In this document: in pieces, positions 1-8,584 of the stretch
Position numbering within the stretch: the first letter of the stretch is position 1
How the letters are laid out: each line of letters opens with the position of its first letter
DNA from: Algibacter pectinivorans
GTDB lineage: Bacteria; Bacteroidota; Bacteroidia; Flavobacteriales; Flavobacteriaceae
Length of the DNA stretch: 64,000 nt
Assembly: GCF_900112595.1 (NCBI RefSeq)
Contig: NZ_FOMI01000001.1
Location: 186,001-250,000 of the forward strand
Direction: 5' to 3'
Notes under the pieces: model-generated
The model's database searches: none
What the model was told of the DNA's origin: nothing
The model's input: only the letters and a program-made list of their open reading frames with translations
Program-made: the position numbers and the translations under genes

Positions 1-16
1 AGTGTACGTTTGCTCA

Positions 17-1639
17 TTAATTTAAAACAAATTCTAAAGGTTGACCTATTGAAAAGTTTGGAAAACTAGTTCCTAAAAGTGCAGACATGGTTGGTGCAAT
101 ATCTGTTATTTCGGTCTTTTTTAAAGTGTCTCCTTTCTTAATTCCTTTTCCGAAAAACAATAAAGGCACGTGGGTATCATAATTTAAACCACTACCATGA
201 GTTGAACCCACTTTACTATAAGAAATATATGCCGGATCGTTTAATAACAAGACATCGCCAGATGCCTTTTGGTTAAATCCTTTTTGCATAAGCGCTTCAA
301 TACCTTCAACAAAATTTACAGAACCCATGCTTGTTGCAGTATAGGCTTTATATATATTTTTGTAAGTTATTTGCTCGTTTACTATAGCTTCTTGTACATC
401 CTGCAAATTTAAATTTAAGGCTTTAATTTTTTCTCTATTTAAGAAAATTTGGTCATTGCTTATGTTTTCTAAAATCTCTGTTGTACCGTAAGTCTCAATT
501 AAAAACGCATTAAACTGCTTTTTACGTTCATCGTTATTTACGTATCCTGCAGGAATTTTTACAGATTGCAAATAAGATGGTACATCAATAGCTGCATGAT
601 CTGCTGTTAAGAAAACAGTGTATTCACCTTTACCAACCTCTGTATCTAGTGCTTGGAATAACCGCTCTAAATCCTTATCTAAACGAATATAAGTATCCTC
701 AACCTCTTTTGAGTTTACTCCAAATTTATGACCAACATAATCGGTACTTGAAAAGCTAACCGTTAAAACATCGGTAATCTCATCTTCACCTAAAGCTTCG
801 CCTTTTATGGCTGCTATGGCAAAATCTGCAACAATACTATTCCCGTAAGGCGTTCCTTTAATAATATCAAAATTTCCATTTTTATCTTTTAAAACACCTA
901 AATCATAAGGAAATGTTGCTGTTTCCTTTCCTTTAAAAGTGCCTTCAAAATCATTTAAATCAGAGCCACTTTCGGTATAAGTTGAAATATTATATAAAGT
1001 ATTCCATGGTTTTAAATACGATTCGGCAACATTAGAATCGTTAAATTTCTTAACCCACTTAGGTAAGGTATTCATATAAAAAGAGCTACTAATAAAGGAG
1101 CCTTCATCACTGCCATGAAACCAATATGCTGCATTAGCGGTATGACCAGCTGGTAAAATAGCACCTCTGTCTTTTATTGAAATACCTATTGTTTTTCCTC
1201 GCATTTGTGTAAACAATCTATTTTCATCGGCAAACGTTGTGGTTTTCATGCGGTGAGGCGACATTTTACCTGCCTTATGTTTGGTTCCCACAGGTTCTAC
1301 ATTTTCATCTCCAGCACAATACACTGTTTTTTTTATCTCTCTATCGTAAAAATTATTACCAATTATACCATGATATTTTGGCGTGGTTCCGGAATAAATA
1401 GAAGCATGCCCCGGAGCCGTGTAAGTTGGTACGTAATTATAATGATTGTTTTTACAATTAAACCCTTCGTCCATCATACGTTTAAAACCTCCATCACCAT
1501 ATTTGTTATAAAATCGGGTTAAATAATCGTAACGCATTTGGTCTACAACAATACCAACAACCAATTTAGGATTATCGTTTTGTGCTATCGTGGGGAAGCT
1601 TAATGTTAAAACAAACATTAAGAAAAATAAATATTTCAT
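17..1639 (-). CDS. pafA: PafA-like alkaline phosphatase family protein (exported)
   Basis: This is a type I phosphodiesterase/nucleotide pyrophosphatase-superfamily phosphatase of the PafA group, which removes phosphate from organic monoesters in the periplasm. Read from the ATG at 1639 (540 aa) it begins MKYLFFLMF and has a Sec signal peptide ending near IAQ. A longer frame would add 11 residues before the signal peptide, so I prefer the internal start. The metal-binding Asp sits in GIVVDQMRYDY, the candidate nucleophile Thr in the segment YTAPGHASIYSG, and later metal ligands in SSTDYVGHKFG, TADHA and STHGSG. It is divergent from mlaE. A CAAAAATA box at 1662-1669 reads TATTTTTG on the minus strand and could be its -7 element, but I see no matching TTG upstream. 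Family call is firm; substrate is inferred. Confidence 0.9.
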   Translation of the reverse strand: MKYLFFLMFVLTLSFPTIAQNDNPKLVVGIVVDQMRYDYLTRFYNKYGDGGFKRMMDEGFNCKNNHYNYVPTYTAPGHASIYSGTTPKYHGIIGNNFYDREIKKTVYCAGDENVEPVGTKHKAGKMSPHRMKTTTFADENRLFTQMRGKTIGISIKDRGAILPAGHTANAAYWFHGSDEGSFISSSFYMNTLPKWVKKFNDSNVAESYLKPWNTLYNISTYTESGSDLNDFEGTFKGKETATFPYDLGVLKDKNGNFDIIKGTPYGNSIVADFAIAAIKGEALGEDEITDVLTVSFSSTDYVGHKFGVNSKEVEDTYIRLDKDLERLFQALDTEVGKGEYTVFLTADHAAIDVPSYLQSVKIPAGYVNNDERKKQFNAFLIETYGTTEILENISNDQIFLNREKIKALNLNLQDVQEAIVNEQITYKNIYKAYTATSMGSVNFVEGIEALMQKGFNQKASGDVLLLNDPAYISYSKVGSTHGSGLNYDTHVPLLFFGKGIKKGDTLKKTEITDIAPTMSALLGTSFPNFSIGQPLEFVLN

Positions 1640-1750
1640 TCTATAATTAAATTTATAAAGCCAAAAATACATATAATTAATCCATCATTATTTTAAATTA
1701 AAGTTAAATACCAACAAGTTTTTTTTACTTTAGCATTTACAAATTTGTAT

Positions 1751-2488
1751 ATGACTTATCTGCATAACATAGGTGCTTATTTTTTAATGATAGTAGAAAT
1801 GTTTCGAAAACCGACAAAATGGACGGTAATGAAACAACTTATTCTTAAGGATATAGACGATTTAATTATTGGTTCTTTAGGAATTGCTGCTTTTATTTCC
1901 TTTTTTGTTGGAGGTGTTGTAACTATACAAACAGCGCTTAATATTGATAGCCCATTAATACCTAAATACCTGGTTGGTTTTGCAACGAGGCAATCCATTA
2001 TATTAGAATTTGCACCCACATTTATGTCTATAATTATGGCAGGAAAAGTAGGTTCGTTTATTACTTCTAGCATAGGTACCATGCGCGTTACAGAACAAAT
2101 TGACGCCTTGGAGGTTATGGGTATTAACTCGCTAAACTATTTAGTTTTTCCTAAATTTATTGCCTTGCTTTTATATCCTTTTATTATATCAATAGCTATG
2201 TTTTTAGGTATTTTAGGAGGTATGGCAGCTTGTGTTTATGGCGGCTTTAGCTCTTTAGAAGATTATATAGTAGGTATCCAAACAGATTTTGAAACTTTCC
2301 ACGTTATTTATGCGTTTATAAAAACATTTGTATTTGCTTTTATATTGGCTACCGTCCCGTCATTTCATGGTTATTTTATGAAAGGTGGCGCGCTAGAGGT
2401 AGGAAAAGCAAGTACCACATCGTTTGTATGGACTAGTGTTGTAATCATTATTTTAAATTATTTCCTAACCCAAATGTTACTAAGCTAA
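1751..2488 (+). CDS. mlaE: MlaE-family lipid ABC transporter permease
   Basis: A 245-aa polytopic inner-membrane protein of the MlaE/permease family, the membrane part of a lipid transporter that maintains outer-membrane asymmetry. About five hydrophobic segments are visible. The family signature lies around EFAPTFMSIIMAGKVGSFITSSIGTM, followed by RVTEQIDALEVMGI, which resembles the cytoplasmic coupling helix contacting the ATPase. I chose the ATG at 1751; a TTG two codons upstream is possible. Its stop overlaps the start of the ATPase gene by one base (TAATG), so the two are translationally coupled. No MCE-domain (MlaD) gene follows in this locus, so the substrate-binding subunit must lie elsewhere. 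Confidence 0.92.
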   Translation: MTYLHNIGAYFLMIVEMFRKPTKWTVMKQLILKDIDDLIIGSLGIAAFISFFVGGVVTIQTALNIDSPLIPKYLVGFATRQSIILEFAPTFMSIIMAGKVGSFITSSIGTMRVTEQIDALEVMGINSLNYLVFPKFIALLLYPFIISIAMFLGILGGMAACVYGGFSSLEDYIVGIQTDFETFHVIYAFIKTFVFAFILATVPSFHGYFMKGGALEVGKASTTSFVWTSVVIIILNYFLTQMLLS

Positions 2489-3255
2489 TGATAGAAGTTT
2501 CTAATTTACATAAGTCGTTTGGAGACGTTGAAGTTTTAAAAGGCATTAGCACTACTTTTGAAAAAGGCAAAACAAACCTCATTATTGGACAAAGTGGTTC
2601 GGGTAAAACTGTATTTTTAAAATGCTTATTAGGCTTATTTAACTACGAGAAAGGTTCCATAGCTTATGATGGTAAAATTTTTGCAAAACTTACGGAAGAC
2701 GAAAAGCGAAATATACGTGCTGAAATAGGTATGGTATTTCAAGGTAGCGCCTTATTTGATTCCATGACTATTGCCGAAAACGTTATGTTTCCGCTTAAAA
2801 TGTTTACCAAACAAAGTAAAAGCGAAATGGAAGACCGTGTGAACTTTGTATTAAAACGCGTTAACCTTGAAACTGCGCATAATAAAATGCCTAGCGAAGC
2901 TTCTGGAGGTATGCAAAAACGTGTTGCTATTGCTCGTGCAATAGTAAATAATCCTAAATATTTATTTTGCGATGAACCTAACTCGGGTTTAGATCCAAAA
3001 ACAGCCATAGTAATTGACAACCTTATTCAAGAAATTACAGACGAATATCAAATTACCACAGTAATAAATTCGCATGATATGAACTCGGTTATGGAAATTG
3101 GAGAAAAGATTGTTTTCCTAAGAAATGGACTAAAAGCATGGGAAGGATCTAACAAAACCATTTTTAAAACAGATAACGAAGTGGTTACCGATTTTGTTTA
3201 CTCTTCAAACCTATTTAAAAAAGTACGTAAAATGTACATAGAAGAAAATGAATAA
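2488..3255 (+). CDS. mlaF: MlaF-family ABC transporter ATP-binding protein
   Basis: A 255-aa ABC ATPase partnering the MlaE-type permease encoded just upstream. The Walker A motif GQSGSGKT is at residues 34-41, the ABC signature is EASGGMQKRVAIARA, and Walker B is YLFCDEPNSGLDP with the catalytic Glu, followed by the H-loop in INSHDMN. Length and motif order are normal for MlaF. The start codon shares a base with the permease stop codon. A perfect 14-bp inverted repeat starts at the stop codon and probably ends the two-gene transcript. Which lipid is moved, and in which direction, cannot be told from sequence. Confidence 0.93.
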   Translation: MIEVSNLHKSFGDVEVLKGISTTFEKGKTNLIIGQSGSGKTVFLKCLLGLFNYEKGSIAYDGKIFAKLTEDEKRNIRAEIGMVFQGSALFDSMTIAENVMFPLKMFTKQSKSEMEDRVNFVLKRVNLETAHNKMPSEASGGMQKRVAIARAIVNNPKYLFCDEPNSGLDPKTAIVIDNLIQEITDEYQITTVINSHDMNSVMEIGEKIVFLRNGLKAWEGSNKTIFKTDNEVVTDFVYSSNLFKKVRKMYIEENE

Positions 3256-3286
3256 AACCTAATTTTTAAATAAGGTTTTATTCATT
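3247..3286. terminator. Probable bidirectional terminator after mlaF
   Basis: A perfect 14-bp inverted repeat (AATGAATAAAACCT at 3247-3260, complement at 3273-3286) with a 12-base loop. It overlaps the mlaF stop codon and lies 25 bases from the 3' end of the convergent DUF389 gene. The stem itself is AT-rich and the flanking tracts are only partly U-rich, so strength is uncertain. Confidence 0.6.
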
Positions 3287-3310
3287 AAAATTTATATCTC
3301 TATTCTAAAT

Positions 3311-4792
3311 TTATTTTAAAATTAGAACATTGGATTTGTTTAATTGTGTGCTTATCCAAGTTTTTAATTCTTCTTCCTTTTTAACTTGAATGCTGTCTGG
3401 TAAATTCGTGTTCCACTTTAAACGCACTACCGAAACCGTATCGATATTAATAAAATCTTTAGACTCTAACATATTAGAATACCCAAAGTATTCCAAATCT
3501 TTAAACCTTACCTTGGCATCGCGAGATAAACTAGAAAACGGAATGGTATTAGATATAGTTTTCGACTCTAATTGTTTATTTAAATTGGTAATATTTACCT
3601 GTAAACCTTCAATTTGATTCTGTAATCCAGTAATAATTATATCCTTTTGGTCTAAATCGCGTATGGCTCTATCGTAAGCATCAGAAATTTTATCGATACT
3701 TCTATTTTTATTCCCCTGAATTACTAAACTGTAATCTTTTATTTTTTCGTAAGTTTTAATTTCATTTTCCAAATCTGCTATGGTAGCATCTGGAACTTCA
3801 CCATTAAAATAAAGGGTAATTGTTTTTTCTTCCCAGTTTGGTACTCCCTTTTGCAACCATAACTCGTGGTTAGATTTAACCTCGGTTTCCATAAAATTAT
3901 TATAATCGCCCTCTAAACCAGATTGCGTTATAAAGTTAACAAAGGTCCAAATTGCAGGTGCCATAACCAAAATAGCAATTAAAGAAGCCAACTGTGCAAT
4001 TCTTTTTCTTTTTTTAGAATTCGCATACCTTAACATTGGGAACCTTAATATTTTTAGCACTAAAAAGGTTGCTAGAGCAATAAAAATGGTATTTATGGTA
4101 AACAAATACATGGCACCAATAAAGTAGTCCCAATTGTGCGCTAATCCATAACCGGCAGTACATAATGGTGGCATTAATGCTGTTGCAATAGCCACACCAA
4201 AAATTACCGAGGCAATCGTTCCTTTTTTAGTTCGTGCAATAATTAAGGCTGCACCACCAAAAAAGGCAATTAAAACATCTCGTAAATCGGGTTTGGTACG
4301 ACCAAAAAGCTCGGTCGTCATAATATCTGCAGTTGGAAAAAATTTAAAAAACAAAAAGGCTGTCATTAAACTTAAAACAATCATTGTTACTAAGTTTATA
4401 AGCGATTTTTTAAGTGTATCGATATCGTTTATAGCAATAGATAAGCCAATACCCAAAATAGGCCCCATTAATGGCGAAATTAACATGGCACCAATTACCA
4501 CAGCTGTAGAGTTTGCGTTTAAACCAATAGAGGCTACAAATATGGAACAAATTAAAATCCAAGCTGTAGCGCCTTTAAAAGGAATATCGCCTTTTATTGC
4601 TTGAATTGTAGCGTCTCTGTCGGTGTCATCTCTAAAATCTAAAAGCTCGCTTAAAAATTTTGAGATACTGGTAAAAAGACCTTGAGCATCCTTTTTTACA
4701 TTTTCTTTAGACTGCTCAACGCTCTGTTCCTTTTTTAAAGCTTCTGCCTTTTCCTCTTCTTCAGAGAAATTAAACTTACTCTCTTCACTCAT
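3311..4792 (-). CDS. DUF389 domain membrane protein
   Basis: A 493-aa protein with the DUF389 (TIGR00341-type) membrane domain, function unknown. Residues 1-45 are charged and helical. About six hydrophobic segments follow at roughly residues 75-280, including the glycine-rich stretches AMLISPLMGPILGIGLS and VAIATALMPPLC typical of the family. Residues about 365-425 are a heptad-rich coiled coil, and a short C-terminal domain follows, a layout common in Bacteroidota members. It is last in a run sprT-like > manC-like > DUF389 with gaps of 3 and 2 bases, so the three are probably co-transcribed, although no functional link is obvious. Confidence 0.85.
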   Translation of the reverse strand: MSEESKFNFSEEEEKAEALKKEQSVEQSKENVKKDAQGLFTSISKFLSELLDFRDDTDRDATIQAIKGDIPFKGATAWILICSIFVASIGLNANSTAVVIGAMLISPLMGPILGIGLSIAINDIDTLKKSLINLVTMIVLSLMTAFLFFKFFPTADIMTTELFGRTKPDLRDVLIAFFGGAALIIARTKKGTIASVIFGVAIATALMPPLCTAGYGLAHNWDYFIGAMYLFTINTIFIALATFLVLKILRFPMLRYANSKKRKRIAQLASLIAILVMAPAIWTFVNFITQSGLEGDYNNFMETEVKSNHELWLQKGVPNWEEKTITLYFNGEVPDATIADLENEIKTYEKIKDYSLVIQGNKNRSIDKISDAYDRAIRDLDQKDIIITGLQNQIEGLQVNITNLNKQLESKTISNTIPFSSLSRDAKVRFKDLEYFGYSNMLESKDFINIDTVSVVRLKWNTNLPDSIQVKKEEELKTWISTQLNKSNVLILK

Positions 4793-4794
4793 AA

Positions 4795-5874
4795 TTAACC
4801 GTATTGCTCTCCAAATTTATCTTTTACTTGTTGGAGTGTTTTCTTTATATCTTGTTCTTTAGACTTAGGAAAGATAAGCAAAACTTCTTCTTTATCCACA
4901 ACAATATAATCTTGTAGGCCATCAATAACAACAATTTTATCTTTTTTTGTTCTTATCATATTTCCCGAAGCATCTTCGGCCAAAGTCCTAGCATTTACCA
5001 CAGCATTGTTAGCCTCGTCCTTATCCAACTTGTCGTATAAACTTCCCCAAGTTCCTAAATCGTTCCAATCAAATTCTGCCGCAATAACATGAACATTGGT
5101 AGATTTTTCCATAATAGCATAATCCACCGATATATTTTCTGCTTTAGGATAATTATCACGAATAAAGTCGTCTTCAAATTCGGTATTATACACCGATATG
5201 CCTTTTTCGAATAACTCAAACAATTCTGGCTGATTGCTTTTAAATGCTTTAACTACACTCTTTGCGCTCCACATAAAAATACCTGCATTCCATAAAAAAT
5301 TACCTTGAGAAATAAAGTCTTTTGCTGTTTCGTAATCTGGTTTTTCTCTAAATTGATTAACCGATTTTATCGCTTTCGCGGAAGACTTATCAAACTCAAT
5401 ATAACCGTAACCTGTATTAGGAAAAGTAGGTTGAATTCCTAGAGTCATTAATGCATCATTTTCAGAACAATACTCGAAGGCTTGTTTCACATTGCTGGCA
5501 AATGTTTTTTCGTCCTCAATCCAATGGTCACTTGGTGCCACAATCATAACCGCATCTGGGTTTTCTTTCTGAATTTTTAAGGAGGCGTATAAAATACAAG
5601 GTGCTGTGTTACGCATTGCAGGTTCTAATACCACTTGACGCTGCTCAACTTCCGGTAATTGCTCTAAAACTAAATCGTTATATCGTTCGTTTGTTAAAAT
5701 AAAAATATTTTCCTTCGGAATTAAATCTGCCAAACGATGAAATGTTTTTTGTATTAGCGTATCGCCCGTTCCTAACATATCATGAAACTGCTTTGGAAAA
5801 TCCTGTGTGCTTATTGGCCAAAATCTTGATCCTACTCCTCCGGCCATTAATATGGCGTAATAGTTTTTATTCAT
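4795..5874 (-). CDS. manC: Mannose-1-phosphate guanylyltransferase
   Basis: A 359-aa nucleotidyltransferase making GDP-mannose from mannose-1-phosphate and GTP, for polysaccharide and glycoprotein sugars. The N-terminal nucleotide-binding motif is MAGGVGSRFWPIS (residues about 10-22), followed by APSDHWI, a GYGYIEF segment, and FREKPD with the conserved Lys. Length fits the single-domain form; the fused phosphomannose isomerase domain of the longer ManC/AlgA type is absent. It sits 2 bases upstream of the DUF389 gene and 3 bases downstream of the SprT-like gene. One copy of the GC-rich 13-mer described in the findings lies inside it (5371-5383). Confidence 0.93.
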   Translation of the reverse strand: MNKNYYAILMAGGVGSRFWPISTQDFPKQFHDMLGTGDTLIQKTFHRLADLIPKENIFILTNERYNDLVLEQLPEVEQRQVVLEPAMRNTAPCILYASLKIQKENPDAVMIVAPSDHWIEDEKTFASNVKQAFEYCSENDALMTLGIQPTFPNTGYGYIEFDKSSAKAIKSVNQFREKPDYETAKDFISQGNFLWNAGIFMWSAKSVVKAFKSNQPELFELFEKGISVYNTEFEDDFIRDNYPKAENISVDYAIMEKSTNVHVIAAEFDWNDLGTWGSLYDKLDKDEANNAVVNARTLAEDASGNMIRTKKDKIVVIDGLQDYIVVDKEEVLLIFPKSKEQDIKKTLQQVKDKFGEQYG

Positions 5875-5877
5875 ATT

Positions 5878-6474
5878 TTATTTTATTAATTCTACTTCTG
5901 CATTTGGATTAAAAAGGTATAAACGTCCTGTTTTAATTTCAATGCACTCATAACGTTTAACACGCTTTTTACCCATTTTAAAAACCTTACCATTATAAAG
6001 TTTAAAACTTACACCCAAAGGTACTTCAAAAATAAAGGTTTTATTATTAGGTTCGTCAAATTGCTTTAAAGCTAAGGCCAATGGCGCATCTGTATCGCTA
6101 GACGCTTTAGGGTTTTTAAAATGTTTTGCCAATAAAGGCAGTAAGGCATCTGGAAATATCTCTGGGTTTAAAAACGGTAGCATTAAATGCTGAAATGTTT
6201 GTTTCCACTCCAAACCATGCGGTTTTATAAAGGCCCCATAAGCTTTATAGGCCTCCAAATGAGCAATTTCATGAACAAGCGTTATTAAAAAACGATAAGT
6301 GTTTAAATTTGAGTTTATTGTAATTTGATGCTTCCCGCTTGGTAATTTTCTATAATCACCATGCCTTGTTTTACGCTCGTTTTTAACTTTTACCAACAAA
6401 TCGTCGCGTTTTAAAAGCTTTAAAACTGGAGTAACAGCATTTGTAGGTATATATTTTTGGAGCTCACTTTGCAT
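5878..6474 (-). CDS. SprT-like zinc metalloprotein
   Basis: A 198-aa SprT-like domain protein read from the ATG at 6474 (MQSELQKYIP); an upstream in-frame Met would add 12 residues without domain content. The zinc-binding and catalytic motif HEIAH is visible at about residues 79-83, with a third ligand candidate in KPHGLEWKQ. The C-terminal third has the look of a small OB-like or zinc-ribbon-less tail rich in Lys. SprT/Spartan-like proteins are soluble and in eukaryotes cleave DNA-protein crosslinks; the bacterial role is not established. It is first gene of a minus-strand operon and divergent from the YdeI/CDGSH gene. Confidence 0.85.
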   Translation of the reverse strand: MQSELQKYIPTNAVTPVLKLLKRDDLLVKVKNERKTRHGDYRKLPSGKHQITINSNLNTYRFLITLVHEIAHLEAYKAYGAFIKPHGLEWKQTFQHLMLPFLNPEIFPDALLPLLAKHFKNPKASSDTDAPLALALKQFDEPNNKTFIFEVPLGVSFKLYNGKVFKMGKKRVKRYECIEIKTGRLYLFNPNAEVELIK

Positions 6475-6595
6475 TATAGCTAAAATAAAAGAATTCCTGA
6501 AAAGAACCACTTGGCAGGATAGACTTTTATGTAAAAAATTATAATTTAGTAATTAATTGCTTTTAACTCTTTTGCAATTACAGATACCTTAAAAT

Positions 6596-7240
6596 ATGAA
6601 CCCAAAAGTTGACAAATATTTAGAGCAGGTAAAACTTTGGAAACCAGAATTAGAACTTTTAAGAGGTATTATAACAAGTTGCGGACTTACCGAAGAATTT
6701 AAATGGCGAAACCCGTGTTATTCTTTTAAAGGTAAAAACATTGTAATAATTGGAGGTTTTAAAGCCTTTTGCTCATTAAGTTTTTTTAAAGGCGCTTTAC
6801 TAAAAGACCCAGAAGGTGTCCTAAAGAAACCAGGTCCAAATTCAAGATCAACAAAGCTTATTCCGTTAACAAGCACAAAAGCAATTTTAGCTTTAGAACC
6901 TATATTGAAACGTTATATTTACGAAGCTATCGCCATTGAAGCATCAGAAATACAGGTTAAAATTGATAAAACCGATGAGTTAAACTATCCCGAAGAATTA
7001 AGAGCTGTATTTTTAGAAAAGCCGGAATTTGAAACTGCTTTTAAAAAACTAACTACGGGTAGGCAACGTGGTTATATTTTGCATTTTACCAGTGCCAAAC
7101 AATCGAAAACACGAACTACAAGAATACTTAAATGTGAATCGCGAATTTTAAAGGGATTTGGTTTTAATGATTGTACTTGCGGACTATCAAAACGAAAACC
7201 AAATTGCGATGGTTCCCACAAACAGTTGGAAAACAAATAG
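6596..7240 (+). CDS. YdeI-type DUF1801 protein with C-terminal CDGSH iron-sulfur motif
   Basis: A 214-aa protein with a DUF1801/iron-chaperone-like domain (about residues 15-115), a YdeI/OmdA-like C-terminal domain with YPEELRAVFLEKPEFETAF and RQRGYILHFTSAKQSKTR (about 130-185), and then a tail with C193, C195, C204 and H208. The tail matches the C-x-C-x2-S-x3-P-x-C-D-G-S-H pattern of mitoNEET-type CDGSH domains, including the exact spacing of all four [2Fe-2S] ligands. The three pieces are one uninterrupted frame. The gene stands alone, convergent with the HAD gene. Role unknown; the motif predicts a redox-active or cluster-transferring protein. Confidence 0.8.
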   Translation: MNPKVDKYLEQVKLWKPELELLRGIITSCGLTEEFKWRNPCYSFKGKNIVIIGGFKAFCSLSFFKGALLKDPEGVLKKPGPNSRSTKLIPLTSTKAILALEPILKRYIYEAIAIEASEIQVKIDKTDELNYPEELRAVFLEKPEFETAFKKLTTGRQRGYILHFTSAKQSKTRTTRILKCESRILKGFGFNDCTCGLSKRKPNCDGSHKQLENK

Positions 7241-7261
7241 GCTTTAACTAACAGTAGCGAA

Positions 7262-7897
7262 TTATAACATTTTTAAAAACTTATCCATGCTATTAAATGT
7301 CTTTGTAGCTTCTTTACTTAGCGCATTACTATAGTCGTGCTCTGTATAACCAAAAACATCAAAACCGCCTGTATTAGCTGCTCTAACTCCCGACAGACTA
7401 TCCTCAACCACCAAACAGTCTTCTGGTTTAAACCCCATAGTTTCTGCTGCCCATAGAAAAACATCGGGCTCTGGTTTCCATTTTTGTATCGCATAACAAC
7501 TAAAGATATGCCCTTCAAAAAAAGGAAGTAGCCCCGTAAGCTCTAAGTTTAACCGAATTTTATTTTCGGGTCCACTTGATGCTACACAAAACGGGACGTT
7601 TATGTTTTCGAGAACTGCTTTTATACCTTTTATTGGTTGAATATTTTTCCGGAAGGCTTCAAACGTATTAATACGATAATCTTGTTCAAAATGAATAGGT
7701 AATGGTTTTTCAATACGTTGCGAAATATAATTAGTACAGTATTTAAAAGATTTCCCTTTTAATGCCATCATAGCAGCATCAAGCTCCATGTTAGCTCCTA
7801 AATAATTAGCCATTTCAACCAAAACACCTATAGCAATAGGCTCACTATCTATTAAAACGCCATCGCAATCGAAAATTACACATTTATATTTACTCAT
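7262..7897 (-). CDS. HAD-family phosphatase/phosphomutase
   Basis: A 211-aa haloacid dehalogenase-superfamily hydrolase of the beta-phosphoglucomutase-like subgroup. Motif I is FDCDGVLIDSE with the nucleophile Asp near residue 9, motif II is VASSG, the Lys of motif III is in QKWKPEPDVFL, and motif IV is VVEDSLSGVRAA. A helical cap domain spans about residues 15-80. These proteins dephosphorylate small sugar or nucleotide phosphates; the substrate cannot be assigned here. It lies 3 bases downstream of the SDR gene, suggesting co-transcription with the M28 peptidase and SDR genes. Confidence 0.9.
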   Translation of the reverse strand: MSKYKCVIFDCDGVLIDSEPIAIGVLVEMANYLGANMELDAAMMALKGKSFKYCTNYISQRIEKPLPIHFEQDYRINTFEAFRKNIQPIKGIKAVLENINVPFCVASSGPENKIRLNLELTGLLPFFEGHIFSCYAIQKWKPEPDVFLWAAETMGFKPEDCLVVEDSLSGVRAANTGGFDVFGYTEHDYSNALSKEATKTFNSMDKFLKML

Positions 7898-7900
7898 AAA

Positions 7901-8584
7901 TTAAGGCGTAGAATTAGAAACCTGCAACAGTTTACCATTATAATATTTATTCCCGGTTAATGAAAAATCAAGAATATATTCAGCCATTTCTAAAGCTGTT
8001 GTAGGTGCTTGATAGCCTGGAAAAGCTTCTTCTAACATTTCGGTTTGTACAGCACCTAAGGCTAAAACATTAAATGCTATTCCAGATTCTTTATACTCTT
8101 CGGCTAGTAACTCGGTTAAAGTAATTACCGCAGCTTTACTAGAACTATAGGCCGCTAACCCTGGAAACTTCATACTACCTTGTACACCGCCCATTGAGCT
8201 AATGGTAACAACATGACTATTATTAACCATAAACGGAATTACTTTTCGTGTTAATTCTGCTACTCCAAAAACATTGGTTTTATAAACAGCCTCAAACTCA
8301 TCCATAGTAATTTCTGCAAACGGCTTATTCAATAATGTACCGGCGTTATTTATTAATACATCTACATGCTTCCATTCTTTGGCTATAAAATCTTCAACAT
8401 GACTATAAGCCTTAGCATCATTCAAGTTGAACGAAAATGCAGTAACATTATCTAATTTCAAGCTTTGAACCGGCTTCTCATTCCGCGAAAGCGCTAAAAC
8501 TTTATGTCCTGCTTTTGCAAAGAGTTGCACTAGCTCGAAACCAATACCGCGGCTTGTTCCTGTTATAATTATATGCTTACTCAT
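7901..8584 (-). CDS. Short-chain dehydrogenase/reductase
   Basis: A 227-aa classical SDR with the Rossmann glycine motif TGTSRGIG (residues 8-15), the NNAG motif, the catalytic Ser in TISSMGG and the catalytic YSSSK pair. It is predicted to be a soluble NAD(P)-dependent oxidoreductase; substrate unknown. Its start overlaps the end of the M28 peptidase gene by 8 bases, and the HAD gene follows after 3 bases. A copy of the GC-rich 13-mer is present in its coding sequence (8481-8493), in the opposite orientation relative to coding when compared with the copy in manC. Confidence 0.9.
   Translation of the reverse strand: MSKHIIITGTSRGIGFELVQLFAKAGHKVLALSRNEKPVQSLKLDNVTAFSFNLNDAKAYSHVEDFIAKEWKHVDVLINNAGTLLNKPFAEITMDEFEAVYKTNVFGVAELTRKVIPFMVNNSHVVTISSMGGVQGSMKFPGLAAYSSSKAAVITLTELLAEEYKESGIAFNVLALGAVQTEMLEEAFPGYQAPTTALEMAEYILDFSLTGNKYYNGKLLQVSNSTP

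Noticed and set aside
1205-1522. Open frame on the plus strand inside the phosphatase gene (105 aa)
   Set aside because: It lies antisense to a well-supported gene, has no domain and shows the composition of a shadow frame.
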